A stretch of DNA of 64,000 nucleotides from Komagataeibacter nataicola (GTDB lineage Bacteria > Pseudomonadota > Alphaproteobacteria > Acetobacterales > Acetobacteraceae), in contig NZ_NIRT01000009.1 of the NCBI RefSeq assembly GCF_003207795.1, positions 1-64,000 of the forward strand, in the 5' to 3' direction. The notes beneath the pieces are model-generated. The model had not been told where the DNA came from. It ran no database searches and saw nothing but the letters and a program-made list of their open reading frames with translations. Positions 24,324 through 32,331 of the stretch are shown here, one piece after another. Position 1 is the stretch's first letter; each line of letters starts with the position of its first letter. A program made the translations under genes and the position numbers.

Positions 24324-25082
24324 GTGACCCTTCCATCCGAATCCTTCTCTGCAAATGAGTGGAAAGCACGTTGTGAACTCGCTGCGCTTTACAGGCTGAT
24401 TGCCTATTTCCGCATGACGGACCTGATTGACACCCATATATCCATGGCCATTCCGGATGATCCGGGGCATTTCCTCATCAACCGCTACGGCAAGGTTTTC
24501 GAGCAGATGTGCGCCAGCGATCTGGTGCGGATTGACAAATTCGGCCATGTGAAGGACCTGCAGCTTGAGCAGTCCAATGTGAATGCCGCGGGCTTTGTCA
24601 TCCATTCCGCCATTCATCAGGCCCGGCCTGACCTGAAATGCATAATTCATACCCACACGCCCCACGGGGCAGGGGTCTCGGCCCAGGAGGAGGGGCTGCT
24701 GCCCATCAGCCAGCATGCCCTGAAATTTTATGGCTGCCTGTCCTATCACGGGTATGAGGGGATTGCGCTGCGGGCCGAGGAAAAGGAACGCCTGATTGCC
24801 GATCTTGGCACCAATAATGCCATGATCCTGCGCAATCACGGCCTGCTGGTGGGCGGGCGGCATGTGGCGCATGCCTTCCACGAAATCTATTTCCTCGAAC
24901 GCGCATGCCAGATCCAGATTCATGCGCTTGCGGGGGGCAGGCAGCTCTCCTACCCGCCTGAGGAGGTCCGACGGCGTACGGCAGAGCAGTTCCAGCGCGA
25001 TGAGGCGGAGGAAATTATCCAGCGTGCCTGGACGGCGGCCCTCAGCCTGATTGCGGATGAAAAAGATTTATACTGTTCATAA
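24324..25082 (+). CDS. class II aldolase/adducin-family protein
   Basis: This 252-residue protein has the class II aldolase fold: NEWKARCELAALYRLIAYF, ISMAIPDD with the phosphate-binding-loop region, IIHTHTPHGAGVS (two of the zinc His residues), NHGLLVGG (third His) and AFHEIYFLERACQIQ. The family includes fuculose- and ribulose-phosphate aldolases/epimerases and decarboxylases; this branch is close to short-chain 'class II aldolase/adducin' proteins of unknown substrate. The GTG start at 24324 is preferred because GGAGG sits seven bases upstream; an ATG at 24303 and a frame to 24276 lack one. First gene of the plus-strand operon; the next gene starts 28 bases after its stop. Confidence 0.85.
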   Translation: MTLPSESFSANEWKARCELAALYRLIAYFRMTDLIDTHISMAIPDDPGHFLINRYGKVFEQMCASDLVRIDKFGHVKDLQLEQSNVNAAGFVIHSAIHQARPDLKCIIHTHTPHGAGVSAQEEGLLPISQHALKFYGCLSYHGYEGIALRAEEKERLIADLGTNNAMILRNHGLLVGGRHVAHAFHEIYFLERACQIQIHALAGGRQLSYPPEEVRRRTAEQFQRDEAEEIIQRAWTAALSLIADEKDLYCS

Positions 25083-25109
25083 TGCGACAAGTGGCCAGAA
25101 GGTTTGGGA

Positions 25110-26507
25110 ATGATGGAAAAAATGTCTGACGAAGCTGATACCCTGGAAATGACCGATGCCCGTTACCTGATGCATCCCTTTACGGATGCACGGGCCAACC
25201 TGCAGGGTGGCGGGATGGTGATCGATCGGGGCGAAGGCGTCTTTGTTTATGATAATACTGGCAAAAAATACCTTGAGGCGGTTGCCGGGCTGTGGAGTGT
25301 CGGCCTTGGATTCAGTGAACGCAGGCTGATCGATGCGGCTGTCCGCCAGATGGAGAAGCTGCCTTACTATCATACCTTCACCGGAAAATCGCATGCGCCG
25401 CAGATAGAACTGGCTGCCCGCCTCGTAGAGATGGCGCCCGTGCCGATGAGCAAGGCGTTCTTTACCAATTCCGGGTCGGAAGCCAATGATACGGCGATCA
25501 AGATGATCTGGTACCGCTCCAATGCACTTGGAGAGACAAAGCGCAAGAAGATCATCAGCCGCAGGCGGGGCTACCATGGCATCACGATTGCCTCTGCCAG
25601 CCTCACCGGCATTCCTGTCGATCACCAGTCCTTTGACCTGCCGCTGCCCGGCTTCCTGCATGTGACCGCGCCGCATTACTACCGCGAAGGCCAGGAGGGC
25701 GAGAGCGAGGAGGCCTTCTCGACACGGCTGGTGAACGAGATCGAGGCGCTTATCCTGGCCGAAGGGCCACAGACCATTGCCGCCTTCTTCGCCGAACCCG
25801 TGATGGGGGCAGGCGGGGTGATCGTTCCCCCGCAGGGCTACTGGGAAAAACTGCAGCCCGTACTGAAAAAATACGGCATCATCCTTGTCGCGGATGAGGT
25901 CATCTGCGGGTTTGGCCGGACCGGGCGCATGTTTGGCAGCCAGACCTTTGATATCCAGCCCGACATGATGATCCTGTCCAAGCAGCTTTCATCGTCCTAT
26001 CTGCCTATTTCCGCCATTCTCATGAATGACATGGTGTTTGAACCGATTGCCGATGAGTCGCACGCCATCGGCGCCTTTGCTCATGGCTTTACCAATGGCG
26101 GCAACCCGACGGCCGCTGCCGTGGCGATCGAGGTGCTGAACATCATGGAAGAGCGCGACCTCATGGCGCATGTCAGTGATGTCAGCGTGCATTTCCAGGC
26201 GCGGCTGCGTGCGCTGGGCGCCTCCTCCACGCTAGTGGGTGAGGCGCGTGGCGTGGGGCTGATCGGGGCTCTGGAGCTGGTTACGGACAAGGCCACGCGC
26301 TCCTCGTCGCTACAGGTCGGGCAACTGGCAAAATATGCTTTCGGGCTGCTCCAGAACAAAGGCGTCATTGCCCGTGCCATGGGCGATACGCTGGCATTTT
26401 CGCCGCCCTTGATCATCACGCGCGAGCAGGTCGATATGATCTTTGATGGCGTAGCGGAAGTTCTTGCGCAGATGGAACGCGAGATCGGCTCCGGCCAGTT
26501 TCACTGA
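25110..26507 (+). CDS. omega-aminotransferase, class III (SpuC/beta-alanine-pyruvate-like)
   Basis: A PLP enzyme of 465 residues from ATG 25110, with AGAAGG eight bases upstream. It shows YLMHPFTD near the start, the YHTFTGKSH loop, FFTNSGSEANDTAIK, RRRGYHG, AEPVMGAGG, ADEVICGFGRTGRMFG (Asp262) and MMILSKQLSSSYLPIS (Lys291). These are patterns of polyamine/beta-alanine:pyruvate aminotransferases, which move a terminal amino group onto pyruvate and leave an aldehyde. It differs from the phospho-lyase-like class III enzyme at 19909. In operon context it could deaminate an omega-amino acid or diamine produced by the upstream steps, with an aldehyde dehydrogenase at 33859 as follow-up. Exact substrate unknown. 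Confidence 0.87.
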   Translation: MMEKMSDEADTLEMTDARYLMHPFTDARANLQGGGMVIDRGEGVFVYDNTGKKYLEAVAGLWSVGLGFSERRLIDAAVRQMEKLPYYHTFTGKSHAPQIELAARLVEMAPVPMSKAFFTNSGSEANDTAIKMIWYRSNALGETKRKKIISRRRGYHGITIASASLTGIPVDHQSFDLPLPGFLHVTAPHYYREGQEGESEEAFSTRLVNEIEALILAEGPQTIAAFFAEPVMGAGGVIVPPQGYWEKLQPVLKKYGIILVADEVICGFGRTGRMFGSQTFDIQPDMMILSKQLSSSYLPISAILMNDMVFEPIADESHAIGAFAHGFTNGGNPTAAAVAIEVLNIMEERDLMAHVSDVSVHFQARLRALGASSTLVGEARGVGLIGALELVTDKATRSSSLQVGQLAKYAFGLLQNKGVIARAMGDTLAFSPPLIITREQVDMIFDGVAEVLAQMEREIGSGQFH

Positions 26508-26521
26508 ATGATTATGAATCA

Positions 26522-26558
26522 GGCTTATATTATCCATATAAACTGGATAATATAAGCC
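26522..26558. repeat. perfect 15-base inverted repeat between aminotransferase and reductase genes
   Basis: GGCTTATATTATCCA (26522-26536) is perfectly complementary to TGGATAATATAAGCC (26544-26558) with a seven-base loop. It starts 15 bases after the aminotransferase stop and ends 37 bases before the reductase start at 26595. No T-run follows on the plus strand, so it is not a classical terminator. Possible roles are a regulator site, an RNA stability hairpin or a weak attenuator separating operon parts. Confidence 0.65.
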
Positions 26559-26594
26559 ATAAACAAAGTAATATATTTGTAATGGAGGCATGGA

Positions 26595-27542
26595 ATGGTT
26601 TCCATCGCCGTTTATGTTGAAGACGATGCTGACTATTTCAGGCTGGTAAAGGAAGCGTTTGCCGAACGGGCGCCTGATATCGATGTGGTGGACTGGGCGG
26701 CGGCCCTGCGGGCGCCCGACAGGATTGATTACGCGCTGGTATGGATACCCCCCATAGGCGATCTGGCGCGCCTGTCGGCCCTCAGGGCAGTTTTCAGCCT
26801 GTCTGCCGGGGTTGATCATATTGTGGCGCGCGATCCCGACTGGCCCGCCCATCTGCCCCTTATCCGCATGGCGGGGGAGGAAACCGGGCGCCTGATGGCG
26901 GATTACCTGTTATGGGCCTGTATCAGCGTAATCCGTGGTGCGCGGGGGTGGGCGTTGCAACAGAACGAGCGGGTGTGGAAACGCACGGTCGTCACGCGTT
27001 CGACTTCGGACTGTGTGGTGGGCATCATGGGGCTTGGGCAGCTTGGCCGTTACGCGGCCGGGCATCTCAGCCGGTGTGGCTTTGTCGTGCAGGGATGGTC
27101 GCGCTCGCCCAAGGTGATCGAGGGTGTCAGGACTTTTGACGGGGCGGCCGGGCTGGAACCATTTCTGGCCGGGACCGATATCCTCATCTGCCTGCTGCCC
27201 AATACTCCCGAGACCCGCAACATCATCAATGCCCGGGTGCTGCGCGCGCTCCGGCCCGGAGGGGCGTTCATCAATGTCGGGCGCGGGGAGCATGTTGTTG
27301 AAAGCGATCTTTTATCGGCACTTGATGATGGCGTGCTGTCAGCCGCTGTTCTGGATGTTTTTCAGCATGAACCGCTACCGGTGACCTCGCCCTTGTGGGT
27401 GCACCCATCCGTCATTGTCACCCCGCATATAGCATCCCAGGCATCGGTCTGTGCCCGGGTCGATTATCTGATTGGCTGCATAAGGCGCCTGCAGCGCGGG
27501 GAACGCCCGGAGCAGGTTTTTGATATCAGCCGGGGTTACTGA
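26595..27542 (+). CDS. D-2-hydroxyacid dehydrogenase, GhrA-like (glyoxylate/hydroxypyruvate reductase)
   Basis: A 315-residue NAD(P)-dependent reductase. The Rossmann motif GIMGLGQLGRYAAGHL, then GWSRSPK, LLPNTPETRNIIN, RPGGAFINVGRGEHVVESDL, LDVFQHEPLP and TPHIAS (catalytic His) are in the order expected for 2-hydroxyacid dehydrogenases. An N-terminal region with LSAGVDHI and length near 312 point to the GhrA branch, which reduces glyoxylate and hydroxypyruvate. In this operon it may reduce an alpha-keto acid made by the aminotransferase, or glyoxylate. It is preceded by a strong hairpin at 26522. Confidence 0.87.
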   Translation: MVSIAVYVEDDADYFRLVKEAFAERAPDIDVVDWAAALRAPDRIDYALVWIPPIGDLARLSALRAVFSLSAGVDHIVARDPDWPAHLPLIRMAGEETGRLMADYLLWACISVIRGARGWALQQNERVWKRTVVTRSTSDCVVGIMGLGQLGRYAAGHLSRCGFVVQGWSRSPKVIEGVRTFDGAAGLEPFLAGTDILICLLPNTPETRNIINARVLRALRPGGAFINVGRGEHVVESDLLSALDDGVLSAAVLDVFQHEPLPVTSPLWVHPSVIVTPHIASQASVCARVDYLIGCIRRLQRGERPEQVFDISRGY

Positions 27543-27600
27543 AAGCGCGGATGCTTGCCGGCCTTCGTAAATAAATTTATGTCCTTCATTACTGAAAATT

Positions 27601-27657
27601 ATACCAATACTTAAATTAATGCGCGTTTGTGCATCATTGATGCAAAAATACCAATAC
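27601..27657. promoter_or_regulatory. palindrome flanked by direct repeats before the TonB receptor gene
   Basis: In the AT-rich gap before the receptor at 27834, TGCATCA (27630-27636) and TGATGCA (27638-27644) form a seven-pair palindrome around one base. It is bracketed by two identical copies of ATACCAATAC at 27601-27610 and 27648-27657. This compact symmetric layout looks like an operator array. The gap as a whole (27543-27833) shows no gene. Confidence 0.5.
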
Positions 27658-27833
27658 AACAGAAAATATTAAAATAATTTGCATTTATCTCTTGAAAACG
27701 TTACGCGATAATAATTAACTGTCGTCACAGTGATCTTATTGAGAATGCAGGGGCCATCTGGTTCCTGCCCGGTCTTCATCTTTCCATTTATGCCATCAGT
27801 TTCTTCCCGAACGGGACGACAGGGAGAATATGA

Positions 27834-30302
27834 ATGCGATTTTGTTCCTTCGGTGCTCTTGTGTTGTCTACAACCGTCCTGTCGGGCCTGATTGCGGCAG
27901 AGCAGAGCGATGCAAAAGCGGCCACCCCTCCGGCCACGGCCCGCAATCGACCCGCCAGGGTGCTGCATCCCGGCCCCCGGACGCAGCCCGATACCAGACC
28001 TGCGGGCGTTGCCGCCCGGGGTGCTGGGGAAACCATTCACGTCAGCACCGGCATCCGCACGCCAAATGGCGTGACCGGCACAACTCCTGGTGGTGGCCTC
28101 ATGCCAGTACAGACCGTGCCGAAGGCACGCAGTGAGGTGACCCGCGACTTTATTGCCAAGCAGAGTTCCAATACAACGCCGCAGGCGCTTGTAGCCATGA
28201 TGCCGGGCGTGGCCTATGCCCGCACCGACCCCTATGGCCTGACCTCCCGCGCCCTTGTGGTGCGTGGCATGAACCAGAGCGAAATCGGGTATCTGGTTGA
28301 TGGCGTGCCGCTGGTGGATGGTGTGTATTACCAGCCGGATTCAATCGGCAGTTCACCAGATGCCGAAAACATGTCGTCGGTTTCCCTCACCCAGGGGTCG
28401 CCCGATATCACGAGCCCCTCCTATAACGCCGTCGGCTCATCTGTTGATGTCACCCTGCGTGATCCTTCCCGCCATCGGGGCGGCATGATCGAGAGCAGCT
28501 ACGGCAGCTATCACATGAAGAAGGAATTCGTCCGTTTTGATACTGGCGAAATCGGGCATACGGGTATCCGTGCCTTCATGTCCTATTCCTACATGTTCAG
28601 CAATTTCTGGCAGACACCGGGTTCCATCAACCGCCACCATGTCGATGCAAAGCTGGTGAAGGAATGGGGGCAGGGGAACAGGGTCGCCGTGGAAATGATT
28701 TTTGGACAGTATTCGTCCAGCGGCATCAACTCCAACGGTGCGGCAACGCCAACCAAGGCGGCGTTCGAGGCGGAAGGCACGTCCGCGCTCTATCTCAGCC
28801 CGAACTATACCCCCGGTAGCCCCAACTATTATCGCATGAACCGCCTGATGAACAAAACCATCGCGGTCATGGCGCCAATGAAGTTCAACCTTGGCCATGA
28901 ACTCAACCTGCATCTGACGCCCTATTTCATCAACTGGGACAAGGACAGCGGGTTTGGTGAAAACATCAATGATTCACAGGCCTATCTCGGCACGCAGAAT
29001 GTTGGCGCGCTCAACCTGCCAACGGCGGTAACCCTGGCCAATGGCACAAAGGTTGATACGACACAGGTCGTGGATGAGCAGCATCAGCACACGCTGGCCC
29101 TGATGGGGCATCTGGACTGGCGGCACAGGAACAATCTGTTCCGCATCGGGTCCATGTATTCCTATCTTGATATGGTTGAACCGGCCAATTATGCCGCCGT
29201 AGGGCCCAATGGTCTGCCCGCCAATGCCTGGGGGCGATACAGTATCAAGGATGCAGCGGGTCAGTCGCTCAGCCCGTGGAACCTTGTTTTCCGCCAGCAG
29301 CAGGTCTCCATCTATTTTGACGATACGCTATCTCTGCTCAATGACCGCCTTAAACTTACGGCTGGCTTCAAGGAAGTCATGATCAATCGATGGGCCACGA
29401 ACGACCTGCCCGGCATTCCCGATCGCAAGAATGGCGGCAACTATGCGGAGCCGCTGCCCCAGGTTGCCATCAGCTACAACATCACGAAGCACGACCAGAT
29501 CTTTATCAACGGCACCACCAGCTTCCGCGCACCGGACCGGACCGAAGCCTATCTGGACATGTATGACGCCAAGTCTCCCTCTCCCATTGACGTGCATCCG
29601 GCAAACCTGAAGCCGGAATACGCGATTGGCGAGGAAATCGGCTTCCGGCATAACGGCCTGGTGCATATTGCCGCGTCACTGTTCAACTATAACCTGACCA
29701 ATCACGATGTGAACTCGACCGCCTATTCAGCAGGTGGTTCGCTCGTGACCACGCCGATCAACATGGGTGGGGAAACCGTGCGCGGCGCCCAGCTCGAGCT
29801 TGGTCTGCGGCCATGGCATCATTTCAGCCCCTATCTTTCGGGGTCTTATGTCCATGCCACAACGGACAACAATTTCCAGATCCAGGGTACCTATATCGAT
29901 ACCCGTGGCAAACGTGCGGTCAACACACCGGAGTTCACGGGGGCTGTCGGCCTTTCCTATGATGACGGCACATTCTTTGGCAATTTCGGGCTGAACTATA
30001 TCGGCAAGCGCTACACCACCTTCATGAACGACCAGGACATTCCCGGTTACCTGACATCCGACATCACGCTTGGCTACCGGCTTCACAATGTCCGTATCGA
30101 CAAATTCATGGTCTACAAGCCGCAGTTCCAGCTCAATTTCATGAATATTGGCAACAACCTGTATTACGCCCAGGCTGCCAGCTTCACGCCTACGGCCAAG
30201 GGTGTCCGCGCGGCAAACGGGCAGTGGATCGCCGCTGGCCAGCCCGGCTACAATATTGGTGGTGGTTTTGCAATGTCCGGTGCGCTTACGGTCGGGTTCT
30301 GA
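27834..30302 (+). CDS. TonB-dependent receptor of the catabolic island
   Basis: An 822-residue outer-membrane receptor starting at ATG 27834 (AGGGAG seven bases upstream; an out-of-frame ATG at 27830 precedes it). It has a signal peptide (RFCSFGALVLSTTVLSGLIA), an unusually long Pro/Arg-rich linker up to residue ~95, the plug domain (ALVAMMPGVAYAR, RALVVRGMNQSEIGYLVDGV, SVSLTQGSPDI) and a barrel ending FAMSGALTVGF with a terminal Phe. The LVDGVPLVDGVYYQPD segment and catabolic neighbours favour organic nutrient uptake over iron. Its cargo is presumably the substrate of the downstream amidases and kinase. The preceding palindrome suggests it has its own promoter. Confidence 0.87.
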   Translation: MRFCSFGALVLSTTVLSGLIAAEQSDAKAATPPATARNRPARVLHPGPRTQPDTRPAGVAARGAGETIHVSTGIRTPNGVTGTTPGGGLMPVQTVPKARSEVTRDFIAKQSSNTTPQALVAMMPGVAYARTDPYGLTSRALVVRGMNQSEIGYLVDGVPLVDGVYYQPDSIGSSPDAENMSSVSLTQGSPDITSPSYNAVGSSVDVTLRDPSRHRGGMIESSYGSYHMKKEFVRFDTGEIGHTGIRAFMSYSYMFSNFWQTPGSINRHHVDAKLVKEWGQGNRVAVEMIFGQYSSSGINSNGAATPTKAAFEAEGTSALYLSPNYTPGSPNYYRMNRLMNKTIAVMAPMKFNLGHELNLHLTPYFINWDKDSGFGENINDSQAYLGTQNVGALNLPTAVTLANGTKVDTTQVVDEQHQHTLALMGHLDWRHRNNLFRIGSMYSYLDMVEPANYAAVGPNGLPANAWGRYSIKDAAGQSLSPWNLVFRQQQVSIYFDDTLSLLNDRLKLTAGFKEVMINRWATNDLPGIPDRKNGGNYAEPLPQVAISYNITKHDQIFINGTTSFRAPDRTEAYLDMYDAKSPSPIDVHPANLKPEYAIGEEIGFRHNGLVHIAASLFNYNLTNHDVNSTAYSAGGSLVTTPINMGGETVRGAQLELGLRPWHHFSPYLSGSYVHATTDNNFQIQGTYIDTRGKRAVNTPEFTGAVGLSYDDGTFFGNFGLNYIGKRYTTFMNDQDIPGYLTSDITLGYRLHNVRIDKFMVYKPQFQLNFMNIGNNLYYAQAASFTPTAKGVRAANGQWIAAGQPGYNIGGGFAMSGALTVGF

Positions 30303-30409
30303 TACCGCGCGCATCTGGCCACATGGCGGGATGGGGCAGGGGTGGTGATGCTCCTGCCACAGCCAGTCATTCCGGTTCCGGCATCCCTTTACATGAAAGC
30401 GAGCTTCCT

Positions 30410-30613
30410 ATGCCTTCAAAAAGCAGCTTTGTTATTGGACTTGTCATTCCCATGGTCATGATCGACCTGCTTTTTCCCGTGATTGACAAGGTCAGGATTG
30501 AAGTGGCGGGACTACCTTTCTTCATGGTCTGGATATTCGCATGGTTCCTGCTCACATCGGGTTGCCTTGGCCTGTGCTGGGTCATGTTCGACCGCAGGCA
30601 CCACCCGGAATGA
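30410..30613 (+). CDS. DUF3311-type small membrane protein
   Basis: A 67-residue protein from ATG 30410 with two hydrophobic helices (VIGLVIPMVMIDLLFPVI and FFMVWIFAWFLLTSGCLGLC) and a basic C-terminus RRHHPE. DUF3311 proteins are nearly always encoded directly ahead of a sodium:solute symporter and are regarded as its small subunit. Here the next frame is only 24 codons long and an amidase follows, so the expected symporter is missing; the cluster's SSS gene lies at 21253 on the other strand. It may serve that distant symporter or be left over from a deletion. Confidence 0.65.
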   Translation: MPSKSSFVIGLVIPMVMIDLLFPVIDKVRIEVAGLPFFMVWIFAWFLLTSGCLGLCWVMFDRRHHPE

Positions 30614-30684
30614 CGGCACATGACCCCCATGTGGCGGACAATGCCCCCGGTGCCCTGACGGTGGGGAAAATGAGCTATGTCTGA
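30610..30684 (+). other. 24-codon coupled reading frame, possible relic of a lost symporter start
   Basis: The start codon overlaps the DUF3311 stop (ATGA at 30610) and the 24-residue peptide begins MTAHDPHVADNAPGALTVGK and ends at 30684, overlapping the amidase start at 30677. No homology is recognisable. Its position and coupling match the place where a symporter gene normally begins. It could also be a chance frame that merely passes ribosomes from DUF3311 to the amidase. Confidence 0.25.
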
Positions 30685-32089
30685 CGAAGAAATCGGCTTC
30701 ATGTCCGCCGCAGAGCTGACGGCGCATTACGAGAGTGGCCGTCTTTCCCCCGTTGAGGTGGTGGCCGCAGTCCTGCGTCATATTGAAGCCACGGAAACAA
30801 AAATCAACGCCATGGTCGAGGTGACCGCCAGGCACGCCATGGACAGCGCCCGCCAAGCGGAGGCAGCCTACCGGGCGGGCACGGCCCGCAGGCTTGAAGG
30901 CGTGCCGGTGACGATCAAGGACCTTCAGGAAACCGCGAACATTCCGACGCGCTATGGTTCATGGTCGCGCAAGGATAATGTGCCCACCGTCGATGCCCCG
31001 TGCGTCACGCGCCTGCATGAGGCCGGGACAGTCATGCTGGGAAAGACCACCGTACCGGAATTCGGCTGGAAAGGGGTCAGCCAGAGCCCGCTCACCGGCG
31101 TGACCAGCAACCCGTGGAAGGTGGGATACAATGCGGGCGCCTCATCGGCCGGGGCGGGAGCCGCGGCCGCAGCCGGATATGGCCCCCTGCATCAGGGTGG
31201 CGACGGGGCCGGTTCCATCCGCATGCCCGCGCATTTCTGCGGGGTGTTTGGCATGAAACCGACCCATGGCCGGATACCGAACTGGCCCATCAGCAACAAT
31301 GACCTTGCAACGCATATGGGGCCGCTCACGCGTACGGTAAAGGATGCGGCCCTGATGCTTGAGGCCATGAGTGGCCCGCATCCGTGGGATTATACCTCCC
31401 TTGAGGCCGCGCCGCTGCCCTATTCGACCATGCTGTCCGCCCCCCTCAAAGGGCGCCGGATCGCCTACAGTCCCGATCTTGGCCATGCCCGTGTCGATCC
31501 CGATGTGGCTGAAGCCGTCGCAGCGGCGGTTGGTGTGTTCGAAGCCATGGGGGCCACGGTCGAGGAGGTTACTCCGGCCTGGGGGCCGAAAGGCCCGGAA
31601 CTGGCGCGTTTTTTCTGGCCTGCCACCTATAGCGCCAAATGCACGCTCCTGCCTGAGTGGGAACCGCTGATGGACCCCGGCCTGGTGGCGATGATCAGGG
31701 AAACGCAGGGCCGCACGATGCAGGAATTTACCCTCGCGCGCGAGAAGCGTTTTGCCTATGCGGTCGAGATCCATGAATTCTTTACCCAATGGGACTTCCT
31801 GCTCACGCCCGCAGTCAGTGTGACGGCCTTCCCCGCCACGCAGCTCCAGCCCGATACATGGCCAAGACATGACTGGGACTGGCTGGGCTGGGCGGAGTTT
31901 TCCTACCCCTTCAACTGGGCGGGCAATCCGGCGGCCAGCATTCCCTGTGGCTTTGGCGCGGACAATCTGCCCGTGGGCCTGCAGGTTGTCGGCCGCCGTT
32001 TTGATGATCTGGGCGTGCTGCAGGCCTGCGCCGCATGGGAAGAGGCCAGACCATGGAGCGCGGTGCGGCCTGACCTGAAACTGTTTTGA
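30677..32089 (+). CDS. amidase signature-family hydrolase (first of two)
   Basis: The 470-residue protein carries the Ser-cisSer-Lys triad: VTIKDLQ (Lys81), GASSAGAGAAAAAG (cis-Ser156) and GGDGAGSIRMPA (Ser180). Spacing between the three matches the family. The glycine-rich loop reads GASSAGAG instead of the common GGSSGGA, so the pocket may be atypical. These cytosolic enzymes hydrolyse amides, including N-acyl amino acids and small carboxamides. It is followed after 240 bases by a second amidase sharing the same order of motifs, so the pair may act on related substrates. The gap 32090-32331 contains no gene and no clear terminator. Confidence 0.88.
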   Translation: MSDEEIGFMSAAELTAHYESGRLSPVEVVAAVLRHIEATETKINAMVEVTARHAMDSARQAEAAYRAGTARRLEGVPVTIKDLQETANIPTRYGSWSRKDNVPTVDAPCVTRLHEAGTVMLGKTTVPEFGWKGVSQSPLTGVTSNPWKVGYNAGASSAGAGAAAAAGYGPLHQGGDGAGSIRMPAHFCGVFGMKPTHGRIPNWPISNNDLATHMGPLTRTVKDAALMLEAMSGPHPWDYTSLEAAPLPYSTMLSAPLKGRRIAYSPDLGHARVDPDVAEAVAAAVGVFEAMGATVEEVTPAWGPKGPELARFFWPATYSAKCTLLPEWEPLMDPGLVAMIRETQGRTMQEFTLAREKRFAYAVEIHEFFTQWDFLLTPAVSVTAFPATQLQPDTWPRHDWDWLGWAEFSYPFNWAGNPAASIPCGFGADNLPVGLQVVGRRFDDLGVLQACAAWEEARPWSAVRPDLKLF

Positions 32090-32331
32090 ATACATAGGGA
32101 GAAACATGATGACATGCCCATGCCATTTCACAAATCCGCATGATCTGGCGCATCAGGATGAAACGGTAGTGCAATGACCCCGCAGCGTGGTCTCCTGTGT
32201 CAGCTGTTCCGTTCCTGGGGTTGAAGTAATTTTTTTTCATATCCGTGTTTGTCTGGCCGGTCCGTGGCGGTGCGCATGGTGATCGGCCCCGGTGTACGTG
32301 TTCCCGCTTTGGGGCACATCAAGAAGCAGAG

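Noticed and set aside
32090-32331. Possible terminator with a T8 run near 32230 between the amidases
   Set aside because: No stable stem directly precedes the T-run, so a terminator call is not supported.
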